A stretch of 23,098 nt of DNA from a virus, in the IMG/VR virus record IMGVR_UViG_3300028392_000299, positions 1 through 23,098 of that record; one strand, written 5' to 3'. The stretch's first letter is position 1. Each line of letters begins with the position of its first letter. The position numbers were made by a program, and so were the translations under genes. Of the stretch, positions 1 through 4,971 are shown piece after piece. A model generated the notes under the pieces. That model did no database searches. It saw only the letters and a program-made list of their open reading frames with translations, and had not been told where the DNA came from.

Positions 1-125
1 TTGCCAACAACTTCAAAATCAGGACCACGGATGGTCACAAACTCATTCATATTTTTAGCAAGATTCATTGCTTCTGCAAGTGTAAGAACCTTAAACGATT
101 CTTCTTTTCCTATCACTTTAAACAT
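1..125 (-). CDS. Unknown protein, N-terminal 41 residues only (runs off the left edge)
   Basis: An open reading frame starts with ATG at 125 and is still open at base 1. The visible residues begin MFKVIGKEESFKVLTLAEA and continue with a mixed helix/strand-like stretch and no recognisable motif. AAGGA lies a few bases upstream of the ATG, which supports the start. The gene begins 13 bases after the encoded CCA of the tRNA at 139-230, so it is probably co-transcribed with the tRNA array and released by tRNA processing. I do not recognise the family and the C-terminal part is missing. Confidence 0.6.
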   Translation of the reverse strand, partial: MFKVIGKEESFKVLTLAEAMNLAKNMNEFVTIRGPDFEVVG

Positions 126-138
126 ATTTTCCTTAACT

Positions 139-230
139 TGGTACCTCGACTGAGAATCGAACTCAGATGAACCAATTATCTGTTGCTTACGGGATATAAA
201 TCCGCCGTTTTACCATTAAACTACCGAGGT
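139..230 (-). tRNA. Class II-like tRNA, apparent anticodon UAU, identity uncertain
   Basis: Read on the minus strand this folds as a 92-nt tRNA. The acceptor ACCTCGG pairs with TCGAGGT, followed by discriminator A and an encoded CCA. The D stem is GTTT/AAAC with a loop containing GG, and the T arm is CTGAG-TTCGATT-CTCAG. The anticodon stem GCGGA/CCCGT has an A.C mismatch at 31-39 and leaves the 7-nt loop TTTATAT, so positions 34-36 read UAU (Ile codon AUA). The variable region is about 22 nt, a long arm normally seen only in Leu, Ser and Tyr tRNAs. The A73 discriminator and an anticodon arm close to Leu(UAA) make a Leu-derived tRNA possible. That this is a tRNA is clear; its amino acid is not. 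Confidence 0.8.
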
Positions 231-231
231 A

Positions 232-319
232 TGGCGGAAGGTAACGGATTCGAACCGTTGCGCCGATTTCTCAACGACAGTTTAGCAAACTGCTGGTTTA
301 ACCACTCACCCAACCTTCC
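232..319 (-). tRNA. tRNA-Ser(GCU)
   Basis: Minus-strand cloverleaf of 88 nt with encoded CCA. The acceptor GGAAGGT pairs perfectly with ACCTTCC, and the discriminator is G as in serine tRNAs. The anticodon stem GCAGT/ACTGT encloses the loop TTGCTAA, giving anticodon GCU for AGC/AGU codons. A long variable arm marks it as class II, as expected for Ser. The T loop is TTCGAAT. It ends one base before the next tRNA (139-230) and starts three bases after the metallophosphatase stop, so it must be cut out of a longer transcript. Confidence 0.93.
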
Positions 320-322
320 ATG

Positions 323-886
323 TTACATTGTAGGACCGTTACCGTTCCTAAAACCTACTTCACCACCTTCTTCTTTGATTCGTTTGATAACATCCTCAAA
401 AAGAATTGGCCTAAAATCTGTTTGCTCTACACATACACAATGATACCGTGGATCAACAACACCGTTCTTCATCACACGATTTGCATGAAGATGACCATGA
501 ATGTTAACACCGAAACGTCCTAGACTTTCTTCATGGATAGGAATATGTGACAGAATCATTCCGTTCATTACATGGTATGCACGTAGTTCACGGAAGTGAA
601 GTCTATATTCATCATCACGAAAAATGTCGTGGTTACCTCGGATAAGAACCTTGTCGCCGTTCAGCCTGTGCATAATGCTCATTGCTTTGCGGTTAATAAC
701 AACGTCACCTAGATGATAAACTTTATCAGTAGGTTTTACTGTTTCGTTCCATGCTTTGACCATTGCTTCATCCATATCTTCTGGATTATCCCATGGCCTT
801 AGTTTCGTAACACCATCGTTACGTGTGAAGCGGCATACACCAGCATGACCAAAGTGTGTGTCACTTACAAGAAATACTGCTGGCAT
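323..886 (-). CDS. Calcineurin-like metallophosphoesterase, 187 aa
   Basis: Likely a two-metal-ion phosphoesterase of the MPP superfamily; substrate unknown. The blocks appear in canonical order: DTH (D9, H11), GD (60-61), GNHD (84-87), SHIP (around 113-116) and GHLH (131-134). The length (187 aa) is that of the small single-domain members often found in phages. The start at 886 is preceded by a strong ribosome site, AAGGAGG. The gene sits inside the tRNA array, between tRNA-Ser(UGA) and tRNA-Ser(GCU), with spacers of 17 and 3 bases, so it is part of the tRNA transcript. A role on RNA ends, nucleotides or another phosphodiester is possible but not shown. A second, different MPP lies at 3575-4456. 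Confidence 0.9.
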   Translation of the reverse strand: MPAVFLVSDTHFGHAGVCRFTRNDGVTKLRPWDNPEDMDEAMVKAWNETVKPTDKVYHLGDVVINRKAMSIMHRLNGDKVLIRGNHDIFRDDEYRLHFRELRAYHVMNGMILSHIPIHEESLGRFGVNIHGHLHANRVMKNGVVDPRYHCVCVEQTDFRPILFEDVIKRIKEEGGEVGFRNGNGPTM

Positions 887-903
887 ATTGCCTCCTTATA
901 AAT

Positions 904-995
904 TGGCGGAGAGCAGAGGAGTCGAACCCCATCCCATTTCTGAGAACCCAGTTTTCAAGGCTGGTCGGCGCACCAACGCACCTGCATTACTCTCC
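904..995 (-). tRNA. tRNA-Ser(UGA)
   Basis: Minus-strand class II tRNA of 92 nt with encoded CCA and discriminator G. The acceptor GGAGAGT pairs with GCTCTCC (last pair T-G). The anticodon stem CCAGC/ACTGG has a C.A mismatch at 31-39 around the loop CTTGAAA, so the anticodon is UGA (UCA codon). A long variable arm and a T loop TTCGACT follow. Together with tRNA-Ser(GCU) it gives two serine tRNAs in one array. Confidence 0.92.
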
Positions 996-1001
996 ATATA
1001 G

Positions 1002-1048
1002 AAACACATTATGCCACGCTCTGAACCTGGACTCTTAGTAATGTGTTT
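1002..1048 (-). repeat. 10-bp inverted repeat in the tRNA spacer
   Basis: AAACACATTA (1002-1011) and TAATGTGTTT (1039-1048) are perfect inverted copies separated by 27 bases. They fill the spacer between tRNA-Gln and tRNA-Ser(UGA). In the transcript this makes a long stem between the two tRNAs. It may be a processing signal, or a small stable RNA released when the flanking tRNAs are cut out. Confidence 0.6.
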
Positions 1049-1053
1049 TTATA

Positions 1054-1127
1054 TGGCACCCGAGGTAGGAATCGAACCTACAATATCAGAGTCAAAGTCT
1101 GGTGTGTTACCACTACACTACTCGGGA
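1054..1127 (-). tRNA. tRNA-Gln(UUG)
   Basis: Minus-strand class I tRNA of 74 nt with encoded CCA and discriminator G. The acceptor has six pairs (CCCGAG/CTCGGG) plus an open U1.U72; a weak or open first pair is typical of glutamine tRNAs. The anticodon loop CTTTGAC gives UUG (CAA codon) and the T loop is TTCGATT. It is the first tRNA after the promoter at 1186-1213. Confidence 0.92.
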
Positions 1128-1185
1128 ATAAAATTACACTTAACTTTTTAAAGAACATTTGATTGATTTCTCAATCTATGCATAG

Positions 1186-1213
1186 AGTATAACAGAACCA
1201 ATCTGTTTGTCAA
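1186..1213 (-). promoter_or_regulatory. Sigma-70-type promoter of the tRNA array
   Basis: TTGACA at 1213-1208 and TATACT at 1191-1186 are separated by 16 bases on the minus strand. The predicted start is around 1178-1180, about 50 bases before tRNA-Gln. The box lies just downstream of the terminator at 1243-1278, so the tRNA array has its own transcription start. Confidence 0.75.
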
Positions 1214-1220
1214 CCATGCT

Positions 1221-1236
1221 GTTGTAAGATTACAAC
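1221..1236. promoter_or_regulatory. 16-bp palindrome just upstream of the tRNA promoter
   Basis: GTTGTAA-GA-TTACAAC is a perfect 7+7 inverted repeat eight bases upstream of the -35 box of the tRNA promoter and downstream of the preceding terminator. Its placement suits a protein-binding site, but no binding protein is identified. Confidence 0.4.
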
Positions 1237-1242
1237 ACTTCC

Positions 1243-1278
1243 AAACAAAAACCCTCAGATTTTTTAGGTCTGAGGGTT
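1243..1278 (-). terminator. Intrinsic terminator of the candidate ncRNA
   Basis: On the minus strand a 9-10 bp stem (1251-1259 with 1269-1277, extended by 1250-1278) is followed by TTTT-G-TTT. There is no T run on the other side, so it acts on leftward transcripts. It separates the 1429-1457 promoter unit from the tRNA promoter. Confidence 0.85.
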
Positions 1279-1422
1279 GTGAAACTTTGGTTTTACTTTT
1301 ACGATTTACCTTGTTACACTACCCCCTAAATGACCCCATGATTGATTATCACTACCAATAAACGGTGTGCGATACTCTGCTGTCAAGCAGGATTTCGAGA
1401 GGGTTGAAGGTATTTTGTTCAT
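1243..1422 (-). ncRNA. Candidate structured small RNA, about 180 nt
   Basis: A consensus promoter (1429-1457) and an intrinsic terminator (1243-1278) bracket about 180 bases with no normal gene. The predicted start falls at about 1422. Nested pairings are visible: 1407-1412 (UACCUU) with 1307-1312 (AAGGUA), and 1399-1404 (ACCCUC) with 1321-1326 (GGGGGU). Inside are a CUGC/GCAG hairpin (1377-1390) and a six-pair hairpin with one bulge (1350-1369); the terminator stem comes last. An ATG at 1422 opens 38 codons to a TAA at 1306-1308, but it coincides with the predicted start and has no ribosome site, so it would have to be leaderless. T4 also encodes stable RNAs of unknown function (RNA C and RNA D) beside its tRNA genes; this may be an analogue. 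Confidence 0.6.
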
Positions 1423-1428
1423 AGTGAT

Positions 1429-1457
1429 ATTATATAGGACTTTTTATGTCTTGGCAA
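1429..1457 (-). promoter_or_regulatory. Strong sigma-70-type promoter before the candidate ncRNA
   Basis: TTGCCA (1457-1452) and a perfect TATAAT (1434-1429) are separated by 17 bases, with an AT-rich tract upstream resembling an UP element. It lies 20 bases after the stop of the gene at 1478-2203. Confidence 0.8.
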
Positions 1458-1477
1458 CAATTTTTTGAAAAATAATT

Positions 1478-2203
1478 TTAAATATTTCCCCATTTACCAT
1501 GTTCAATTGGAACATAGTGTGCAGGGTCACGGACAATTTCAAACGTGGTTTCTGGCCATGTGACACCGTGACTTGCAAGGTGTGTTTGTATCAAATATTC
1601 GGGATTGTATTTGATACCTTGATTGTACATCTGGTCAAAATGATCCACTGCATCGGCATAAATGGACATTACATGTGGAAGTCCAATGGCAAATTGGTCA
1701 TTAAAGTTTGGTTCATAACCAAGCCGTTGATTGTTTGGAGTGTATATTGTATTTGGTGATTCCAACAAACATCTATGTGCTAACTTCAAATCAATCGGCT
1801 CAGATAAACCTAAGTCTGTGCGAGAACGAATCACCAAATCATATGCATCAAGTTCCCTACGCCACATATCACAATACTGTAAGCATTTATATTGTTGCCA
1901 AACATTTGCTGGTGTGCTGTTATATGACTCATACTCTTTAGGTAAATCTTCTATAGCAGAAGGATCAAGAACCTCAATGAATTTGATTTTGTACCAAGGT
2001 GGGAGATGTGCTTGTAGTTTATCTCTGACTTGGCCAGCCAATTTTAAATCGCACCAATTCTCCGAGATTTTAGGGTCCCATCCAAATTCTCTACGCCAGA
2101 ATACGATGTATAAATCAATTGCTGATTTAGTTAGATTTTGTAACTGTGAATCAAAGTCTATTGAGAATCGAGGATTACCCGTTAGAAGAAGTGCGGTTTT
2201 CAT
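1478..2203 (-). CDS. Putative glycosyltransferase-like protein, 241 aa
   Basis: The N-terminus MKTALLLTGNPRF looks like the first beta strand and loop of a GT-A type nucleotide-sugar fold. Later come DLYIVFWR, then YDLVIRSRTDLGL (about 120-132), a plausible acidic sugar-nucleotide or metal site, and NDQFAIG (about 168-174), a block seen in sugar-processing families of this type. I infer a GT-A-like domain but cannot name the sugar or target. Modification of DNA bases, virion or host surface are all possible. The start ATG at 2203 lies inside the end of the protease gene (29-base overlap in another frame) with only a weak ribosome site. It is kept because the first strand needs these residues. 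The ncRNA promoter follows its stop. Confidence 0.6.
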   Translation of the reverse strand: MKTALLLTGNPRFSIDFDSQLQNLTKSAIDLYIVFWRREFGWDPKISENWCDLKLAGQVRDKLQAHLPPWYKIKFIEVLDPSAIEDLPKEYESYNSTPANVWQQYKCLQYCDMWRRELDAYDLVIRSRTDLGLSEPIDLKLAHRCLLESPNTIYTPNNQRLGYEPNFNDQFAIGLPHVMSIYADAVDHFDQMYNQGIKYNPEYLIQTHLASHGVTWPETTFEIVRDPAHYVPIEHGKWGNI

Positions 2204-2714
2204 CTGTCAAATATTTCCATTTTATATCTTCTTTTTTTATTGGTGCATCGGGATTAGAGATACCCTCAAATACATCCCATAATTCTTCTTTAACTGCAAA
2301 CTTAGTCCATAGTCCAGTTTCAAGACTATATGCTTCGAGTTCCCACGGATGTAGATAGTAATCTATAGCATCAGAATCTATTGAAATTCCTTTCCATTTG
2401 GAAAGTGTTTCGTTTGTTTCACCGTTAGCAAATTGTTTTATATGCACCATTTCATGTGCAAGTGTTTTTAATATTTCTGCGGCACCGAGCCATGGATGTA
2501 TTTCAATTAAAAATTCTCTTGCTTTGTTTGAAGCATTGTATTCTTCTATCGAAGCGAGTGCCCAAACAGTTAATTTTGTATTGAACTTTATTGTGAGTTG
2601 TATATTGTCTCTAAGTCTTTTGGACTTTATTAAATTTTGAGCGTAAAACTCTACGGCCCTTTCAATAAAGGGTTTGAAATCTTTGTCTGGACAGTTAATT
2701 ATTCTGACCTTCAT
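2175..2714 (-). CDS. SprT-like zinc metalloprotease, 179 aa
   Basis: The protein carries LAHEMVHIKQ with the zinc-binding HEMVH at residues 87-91, followed by HPWELEA (122-128), whose acidic residues fit the third-ligand region. This HExxH arrangement in a small protein matches the SprT/Spartan-like domain, whose cellular members cleave DNA-protein crosslinks. A phage role is not established. ATG at 2714 is chosen over an upstream in-frame ATG at 2735 because GGAG sits just before it. In the leader, CCAGT and ACTGG form an inverted repeat that includes part of the ribosome site, and a late-promoter-like CTAAATA lies at 2736-2742. Its end overlaps the next gene by 29 bases. Confidence 0.75.
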   Translation of the reverse strand: MKVRIINCPDKDFKPFIERAVEFYAQNLIKSKRLRDNIQLTIKFNTKLTVWALASIEEYNASNKAREFLIEIHPWLGAAEILKTLAHEMVHIKQFANGETNETLSKWKGISIDSDAIDYYLHPWELEAYSLETGLWTKFAVKEELWDVFEGISNPDAPIKKEDIKWKYLTDENRTSSNG

Positions 2715-2735
2715 TTTATCTCCAGTTACTATCAA

Positions 2736-2742
2736 TATTTAG
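2736..2742 (-). promoter_or_regulatory. Late-promoter-like box CTAAATA
   Basis: Minus-strand CTAAATA lies 21 bases before the metalloprotease ATG. It resembles the T4 late consensus TATAAATA read by gp55 polymerase, and the same seven bases occur before the tail-tube gene at 20305-20311. A short AT-rich match can occur by chance. Confidence 0.35.
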
Positions 2743-2768
2743 GTACTGGAAGATTTCGTATGGTGAAA

Positions 2769-3200
2769 TTAAACTTGAGTTATTTGAACGCCTGATTTTT
2801 CGAGAAACGTAACGCCATCAGTATTCCGATAAGAGTTCCGATATAGAACACTGTTAATACCACTTTGGTAGATAAGTTTGGCACAGTCAAGACATGGAGC
2901 GTGGGTAATGAACATAGTAGCGCCAAGACCAGATTCTGTAGATTTAGCCAATTTGGCAATCGCATTTGTTTCAGCATGAAGTACCTCAGGTTTGGTGACT
3001 AAAGTTGGATTACTTTTTAAATCTAATCCATAATAGTCCTCGCAGTTGTTATCCCAACCGGAAGGCATTCCATTGTAACCAATAGAAATGATGCGGTCAT
3101 CTTTTACGACAATCGCACCAACATGGAGTCTACGTGCTGAGGATAGTTCTGCGAAAACCTCAGCCGTTTTCATATATGCATCAATGAATTTTGGTTTCAT
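2769..3200 (-). CDS. cd: dCMP deaminase, 143 aa
   Basis: Converts dCMP to dUMP for thymidylate synthesis. The zinc cytidine/deoxycytidylate deaminase signature is complete: HAE at 75-77 (zinc His and catalytic Glu) and PCLDC with cysteines 103 and 106. The GYNG segment near residue 41-44 is also typical. It is shorter than T4 Cd (193 aa), lacking part of the insertion that carries allosteric and extra zinc sites. ATG at 3200 starts only seven bases after the CCA of tRNA-Arg. No free ribosome site exists in that gap; the best purine match (GGA) is inside the tRNA acceptor 3' strand. Confidence 0.93.
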   Translation of the reverse strand: MKPKFIDAYMKTAEVFAELSSARRLHVGAIVVKDDRIISIGYNGMPSGWDNNCEDYYGLDLKSNPTLVTKPEVLHAETNAIAKLAKSTESGLGATMFITHAPCLDCAKLIYQSGINSVLYRNSYRNTDGVTFLEKSGVQITQV

Positions 3201-3207
3201 AATTAAA

Positions 3208-3282
3208 TGGTCCGGCGTGCAGGAATCGAACCCACGTTTAGGGAGTAGAAATCCCCTGTATTTTCCACTATACGAACGCCAG
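3208..3282 (-). tRNA. tRNA-Arg(UCU)
   Basis: Minus-strand class I tRNA of 75 nt with encoded CCA and discriminator A. The acceptor CTGGCGT pairs with ACGCCGG (one T-G). The anticodon stem GGGGA/TCCCT holds the loop TTTCTAC, anticodon UCU (AGA codon). The T loop is TTCGATT. It lies away from the other tRNAs, inside the hsp20 operon between the 94-aa gene (5 bases away) and dCMP deaminase (7 bases away). Confidence 0.93.
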
Positions 3283-3287
3283 ATAAA

Positions 3288-3572
3288 TTATTTAGTGTAA
3301 TCAATCTTATGTATGAGTTTATCAACATCCATCCAATAAGAACAGAATTCAGACTTATCATCTTTTAGACGATTAATCGTATCCGTCACACCTTCAGGTG
3401 TGGTTTCACGACCCTCGATGATTAGTTCACCGAGGAACTTTTGTGTTACTTCATCAAACTCACGATTATGTTCAGTCATCACCAACTCATCATAAGCATG
3501 TTCAAGCGTTTCCGCCTCAATAACATACTTGTTGCGGAAAGTAGTGAGAACGTCAATTTCAAATAATGGCAT
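3288..3572 (-). CDS. Conserved-looking hypothetical protein, 94 aa
   Basis: Starts MPLFEIDVLTTFRNKYVIEAE, an alternating beta pattern followed by a helix (about 22-32), then a charged middle and a C-terminal YWMDVDKL. This looks like a small soluble alpha/beta protein; no catalytic motif is seen and I do not know its function. ATG at 3572 follows GAGGT at good spacing, and the gene starts two bases after the metallophosphatase stop. It ends five bases before the 5' end of tRNA-Arg. Confidence 0.75.
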   Translation of the reverse strand: MPLFEIDVLTTFRNKYVIEAETLEHAYDELVMTEHNREFDEVTQKFLGELIIEGRETTPEGVTDTINRLKDDKSEFCSYWMDVDKLIHKIDYTK

Positions 3573-3574
3573 AA

Positions 3575-4456
3575 TTAAACCTCAATGTATTGTAGTTGAA
3601 AATTGTCAGCACGGTCTTCGTAACCGTCATAACCCCGTGGATTGCAAACAATCCGAGTAGAACCAATTCTATAGTCAAACGTATCATGTGTGTGACCGTG
3701 TGTCCATACTTTAATCTGAGGACGATCCAAGATAAACTCGGAAAGATCAGAACTGTATGCACCATTTACCATTACATCACCTTGATACTTTGGCTTTGTG
3801 GAAAGTTTTGAAGGTGCATGGTGTCCAACAACAACAATCTTTTCGGACCCCATATACTTTGTTACTTCATCAATCAACTTCAACATCGCCTTGTGTTCAA
3901 TTACAGAAACTTCTGGAGTAAATTTACTTGGTCGTGTATGAAATTCCTGACTCACCACATTTTGATAGTCGGTTGAACCATCTTCTTTGGTGCCATATAC
4001 AGGAGACTTGAAACTCACCATCTCATTACTGTTTTCAATAATGCGGTAGTCATTCATGTAACCTTTGATACCATACAGAGTATTAGGGTCTTCCTTGTTC
4101 ATATCAGTCCAAAGAGTGCCGCAGATAAAGGTCACATCACCAAAGGTAATGAATTCTTTTTCCATCACATGTATGTTAGGTAATCCAGACAAAGCACCAC
4201 GTAGTTGGTCATAAGACTTAGCAATGTCTCCGTGGTAATGTTCATGATTACCCATAATGTAGATTACGTCTTTGAACTGCTCTGAGCAGTGTGTAAAGAA
4301 CTTCATCCATTTTTCAGAACGAATACTTTCTGTAAAAGCCAAATCTTTGACAACGCAAATATCACCGGACAGGACTAATACATCAGCACCTTCGGTGTTA
4401 TTCAATTCAATTGTCTCAAACTCCAAATGGAGATCGGATGCAAGTGCAAATTTCAT
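3575..4456 (-). CDS. Calcineurin-like metallophosphoesterase, 293 aa
   Basis: Second MPP-superfamily enzyme in the window, not closely similar to the one at 323-886. Motifs in order: DLH (D8, H10), GD (31-32), GNHE (69-72, with Glu in place of the usual Asp), VVVGHHAP (about 206-213) and THGHTHD near residue 250. The layout resembles bacterial Icc/YfcE-type phosphoesterases, so a phosphodiester or phosphomonoester substrate is likely but unspecified. The start at 4456 is one base after the stop of the 51-aa membrane protein, showing tight operon packing. Confidence 0.88.
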   Translation of the reverse strand: MKFALASDLHLEFETIELNNTEGADVLVLSGDICVVKDLAFTESIRSEKWMKFFTHCSEQFKDVIYIMGNHEHYHGDIAKSYDQLRGALSGLPNIHVMEKEFITFGDVTFICGTLWTDMNKEDPNTLYGIKGYMNDYRIIENSNEMVSFKSPVYGTKEDGSTDYQNVVSQEFHTRPSKFTPEVSVIEHKAMLKLIDEVTKYMGSEKIVVVGHHAPSKLSTKPKYQGDVMVNGAYSSDLSEFILDRPQIKVWTHGHTHDTFDYRIGSTRIVCNPRGYDGYEDRADNFQLQYIEV

Positions 4457-4457
4457 T

Positions 4458-4613
4458 TTAATCTTCTTTCGCTTTAAAATTTAACAAACAGATAACCGAC
4501 ACCAGGAACCACCAAGGAGACCAATCATAAAATTGAACAACACACACAGTGCCGGCAAGTATGGCTAAATTATAACACAAAACCATAGCAATGTCAAGTG
4601 AATGTTTGTTCAT
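4458..4613 (-). CDS. Small membrane protein, 51 aa
   Basis: ATG at 4613 overlaps the stop of the preceding gene (TAATG), and the frame runs to TAA at 4458-4460, one base before the metallophosphatase ATG. The product begins MNKHSLDIAMVLCYNLAIL. It has two hydrophobic stretches (about 8-27 and 34-46) around a short polar turn containing QFYDWSPWW, so it is probably a two-pass inner-membrane peptide. It ends in a charged KAKED tail. Function unknown. Junctions exact to a base on both sides are the main evidence that it is real. Confidence 0.7.
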   Translation of the reverse strand: MNKHSLDIAMVLCYNLAILAGTVCVVQFYDWSPWWFLVSVICLLNFKAKED

Positions 4614-4807
4614 TATGCCTTAACCTTTTCCAAGGAATCTTTACGCATATAGTGAATGGTTTGTGTGTTTGAGTGTGAGGGTACTTGTTTTACGACCGAC
4701 AAAAATTCAACACCATCAATGTCTTTAGATGGCCAATGAGAATATGTGTAATACACTTCTGATAGAGAAATTTTATTACGGAGTTTAATTGGGTTATACA
4801 TTTTCAT
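4613..4807 (-). CDS. Conserved-looking small protein, 64 aa, unknown function
   Basis: Begins MKMYNPIKLRNKISLSEVYY, with a later YSHWPSKDIDG and VKQVPSHSNTQTIHYMRKDS. It is soluble and basic, with no membrane segment and no known catalytic motif. My impression is that similar short proteins occur in other T4-type phages, but I cannot verify that here. The start overlaps the previous stop by four bases (ATGA) and its own stop overlaps the next start by one, which implies translational coupling. Confidence 0.75.
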   Translation of the reverse strand: MKMYNPIKLRNKISLSEVYYTYSHWPSKDIDGVEFLSVVKQVPSHSNTQTIHYMRKDSLEKVKA

Positions 4808-4929
4808 AATCTAATCAACATAATTAAAAAACAAACAGCAAGGATTCCAAAAGTAAATGTCCGACCCAACAGTGCGCCTAGGAATGCACCTAAGACAAAA
4901 AGACTATATGAGGATAAGAAGATTTCCAT
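4804..4929 (-). CDS. Very small membrane protein, 41 aa
   Basis: ATG at 4929, TGA at 4804-4806 overlapping the next ATG. The product begins MEIFLSSYSLFVLGAFLGALL. It is almost entirely hydrophobic, with two likely transmembrane helices (about 6-22 and 27-40) joined by a GRTF turn. The small-residue pattern (LGAFLGALLG) would allow helix packing. The region just before the start is a 9-bp inverted repeat (4931-4961) that takes in the only purine-rich ribosome-site candidate. Function unknown; holin-like, toxin-like or host-membrane roles are all guesses. Confidence 0.6.
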   Translation of the reverse strand: MEIFLSSYSLFVLGAFLGALLGRTFTFGILAVCFLIMLIRL

Positions 4930-4930
4930 G

Positions 4931-4961
4931 TTAGAATCCGAGTTACTTACAAGGATTCTAA
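4931..4961 (-). promoter_or_regulatory. Perfect 9-bp hairpin between hsp20 and the 41-aa membrane gene
   Basis: TTAGAATCC (4931-4939) and GGATTCTAA (4953-4961) pair with a 13-base loop. There is no T run on either side, so this is not a classical terminator. In the leftward mRNA it ends one base before the ATG at 4929 and traps the GGA that could serve as ribosome site. It may limit translation of the membrane peptide or protect the hsp20 3' end. Confidence 0.5.
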
Positions 4962-4971
4962 CAGACTTACA

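Noticed and set aside
183-443. Plus-strand open frames across the tRNA and metallophosphatase region
   Set aside because: They run antisense to clear tRNAs and to a conserved enzyme, lack ribosome sites and show no family features.
1015-1040. T-arm-like GGTTCAGAGC in the loop of the 1002-1048 stem
   Set aside because: No acceptor or anticodon stem can be built around it, so it is not a tRNA remnant I can support.
1306-1422. 38-codon leaderless ORF inside the ncRNA unit
   Set aside because: The ATG coincides with the predicted transcription start, has no ribosome site, and the sequence shows RNA pairing that explains it better. Kept only as an alternative.
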